Source of the DNA: Streptomyces roseochromogenus subsp. oscitans DS 12.976
GTDB taxonomy: Bacteria; Actinomycetota; Actinomycetes; Streptomycetales; Streptomycetaceae
Direction of reading: 5' to 3'
DNA: 14,783 nt
Assembly: GCF_000497445.1 (NCBI RefSeq)
Contig: NZ_CM002285.1
Location: 3,798,841-3,813,623, forward strand
Notes under the pieces: model-generated
Told to the model about the DNA's origin: nothing
The model's input: only the letters and a program-made list of their open reading frames with translations
Databases searched by the model: none
Shown: positions 13,694-14,783 of the stretch, piece by piece
Layout: every line of letters begins with the position of its first letter
Position numbering within the stretch: position 1 is the first letter of the stretch
Made by a program: the position numbers and the translations under genes

Positions 13694-14661
13694 TACGAGA
13701 TCACCACCTTGACGATGCCGGTGAGGGCGATCTGAGCGAGGGAGAGGGGGACGAGGAGGGTCCAGGAGAGCTTCTGGAGCTGGTCCTCGCGCAGCCGCGG
13801 GTAGGTGACGCGGAGCCAGATGACGAGGAAGGCGAGGATCGCGGTCTTCAGCAGGGTCCACAGCCAGCCGAAGCCGTCCGCGCCCCAGGGGCCGTGCCAG
13901 CCGCCCAGGAAGAGGACGGTGGTCAGGCCGCACAGGACGACGATGCCGGCGTACTCGGCGAGGAGGAAGAGTGCGAAACGCAGACCCGTGTACTCGGTGT
14001 ACGCGCCGAAGATGATCTCCGAGTCGGCGACGGGCATATCGAACGGCGGGCGCTGCAGTTCGGCGAGTCCGGCGACGAAGAAGACGACCGCGCCGACGAT
14101 CTGCCAGGGCACCCACCACCAGTGGAAGGAGTGCAGGATGCCGGGCAGGGAGACCGTTCCCGCGGCCATGGCGACCGAGGCCGCGGCGAGCAGCATCGGG
14201 AGTTCGTAGGCGAGCAGCTGGGCGGCCGTACGCAGACCGCCGAGCAGGGAGAACTTGTTCGCGCTGGCCCAGCCGGCCATGAGCGAGCCGAGCACGCCTA
14301 CGGCCATCACCGCGAGCACGAAGAACACGCCCGCGTCCAGAACCTGCCCGACGGCGCCCTCGCTCGGGCCGATCGGGATGGCGAGCAGGACAAGGAGGTA
14401 CGGCAGCAGGGCGACGGCGGGGGCGAGTTGGAAGACGCGGCGGTCGGCGCCGGCCGGGACCACGTCCTCCTTCTGCGCGAACTTCACACCGTCGGCGATG
14501 AGCTGGGCCCAGCCGTGGAAGCCACCCGCGTACATCGGGCCGAGGCGGCCCTGCATATGGGCCATCACCTTGTGCTCGGTCTGGCCGACGATCAGCGGGA
14601 AAGTGAGGAAGACGACGAACACGACCAGGAGTCGCAGGGCGACGTCCAGCGCGCCGTTCAC
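13693..14661 (-). CDS. nuoH: NADH-quinone oxidoreductase subunit H (NuoH), short type
   Basis: The 322-residue membrane protein forms the quinone-chamber side of complex I. Landmarks are [19 protein letters not shown] (29-47), [14 protein letters not shown] (56-69), the AYELP loop with E153, and [20 protein letters not shown] (200-219) followed by [10 protein letters not shown] with E223, matching the acidic quinone-site loop of Nuo[20 protein letters not shown] (282-300) is the conserved C-terminal cytoplasmic stretch. Eight or so helices are visible. From memory, the NuoH of the canonical 14-gene streptomycete operon is about 450-470 residues and starts quite differently, so this is probably the second-copy NuoH. 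GTG 14661 has GGAGG about six bases upstream and overlaps the previous stop by 4 nt (GTGA). Confidence 0.95.
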   Translation of the reverse strand: MNGALDVALRLLVVFVVFLTFPLIVGQTEHKVMAHMQGRLGPMYAGGFHGWAQLIADGVKFAQKEDVVPAGADRRVFQLAPAVALLPYLLVLLAIPIGPSEGAVGQVLDAGVFFVLAVMAVGVLGSLMAGWASANKFSLLGGLRTAAQLLAYELPMLLAAASVAMAAGTVSLPGILHSFHWWWVPWQIVGAVVFFVAGLAELQRPPFDMPVADSEIIFGAYTEYTGLRFALFLLAEYAGIVVLCGLTTVLFLGGWHGPWGADGFGWLWTLLKTAILAFLVIWLRVTYPRLREDQLQKLSWTLLVPLSLAQIALTGIVKVVIS

Positions 14662-14783
14662 TGCGTGCCTCCTGTGGGGTCGTGGTCGGGGGTTTCCGGG
14701 ACGGGCGGTTCGGCTTGCCCGTTCTGCGGCCCCGGCCGCTCGGATTCGGGTTCGGGTTTCGGCTCAGGTTGCTCGCGCTGCGG
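14658..14783 (-). CDS. 3' end of the gene upstream of nuoH (Pro/Glu-rich tail)
   Basis: A minus-strand frame open from the right edge ends at TGA 14660-14658, overlapping the nuoH GTG by 4 nt just like the other operon junctions. It encodes 41 residues, [20 protein letters not shown] then [21 protein letters not shown], a disordered Pro/Glu tail. The tail does not look like the end of NuoG, which precedes nuoH in canonical operons. By position it is probably another hydrophilic complex I subunit such as NuoD or NuoC with an extended C-terminus. The sequence visible here is too short and too biased to identify it. Confidence 0.65.
   Translation of the reverse strand, partial: PQREQPEPKPEPESERPGPQNGQAEPPVPETPDHDPTGGTQ

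Noticed and set aside
13142..14119. 325-residue NuoI from an upstream start
   Set aside because: The extra N-terminus is a shadow of nuoH; ATG 13693, overlapping the nuoH stop, gives the normal NuoI size.

Overview
The window is high-GC DNA with strong third-position G/C bias, frequent GTG starts, GGAGG-type ribosome sites and large shadow ORFs in other frames. Together with the gene content this points to an actinomycete, most likely a Streptomyces chromosome. It looks like core chromosome. I see no transposase, integrase, phage gene or CRISPR array.

The left part (1-2303) holds several small, loosely linked units. The 3' end of an amidohydrolase gene (1-444, +) runs into eight imperfect ~20-bp tandem repeats (436-596). 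A NAD(P)-binding Rossmann protein follows (757-1413, +). Two small minus-strand genes come next: a 70-aa CxxC protein (1563-1775), and a conserved hypothetical (1817-2042) that seems to carry a one-base frameshift fusing it in frame to the 70-aa ORF.

The middle part (2236-6746) starts with a carboxymuconolactone decarboxylase/AhpD-like gene (2304-2786, +) behind a candidate ECF41-type promoter. An 18-bp perfect hairpin lies between it and a convergent tRNA-Tyr(GTA) gene (2850-2931, -). Then come yajQ (3156-3644, +), a GlsB/YeaQ/YmgE-type small membrane protein (3762-4028, -), an APC-superfamily amino-acid permease (4183-5433, +), and a translationally coupled minus-strand pair, htpX and a YccF-domain gene (5494-6746). 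Upstream of htpX is an ECF/SigR-like motif, GGGAAC-N18-GTTG.

The right half (6993-14783, -) is one tightly packed respiratory complex I operon read right to left: an unidentified upstream gene (only its Pro/Glu-rich end is visible), then nuoH, nuoI, nuoJ, nuoK, nuoL, nuoM and nuoN. Junctions overlap by 1 or 4 nt except nuoL-nuoM, which has a 6-nt gap. These genes encode all seven proton-pumping membrane subunits except NuoA, plus the two-cluster ferredoxin-like NuoI that feeds the quinone site. The 322-aa NuoH is much shorter than the long NuoH of the canonical 14-gene streptomycete operon. This and the absence of a recognisable nuoG end just upstream suggest the second (nuo2) locus, which as I recall lacks the NADH module NuoEFG. 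That assignment is inference, because the proximal genes are outside the window.

No wholly new system stands out. The items most worth a second look are the ECF41-like promoter on an orphan target, the tandem repeat array, the probable frameshift fusion, the loss of a metal-ligand Asp in the amidohydrolase, and the nature of the second complex I.
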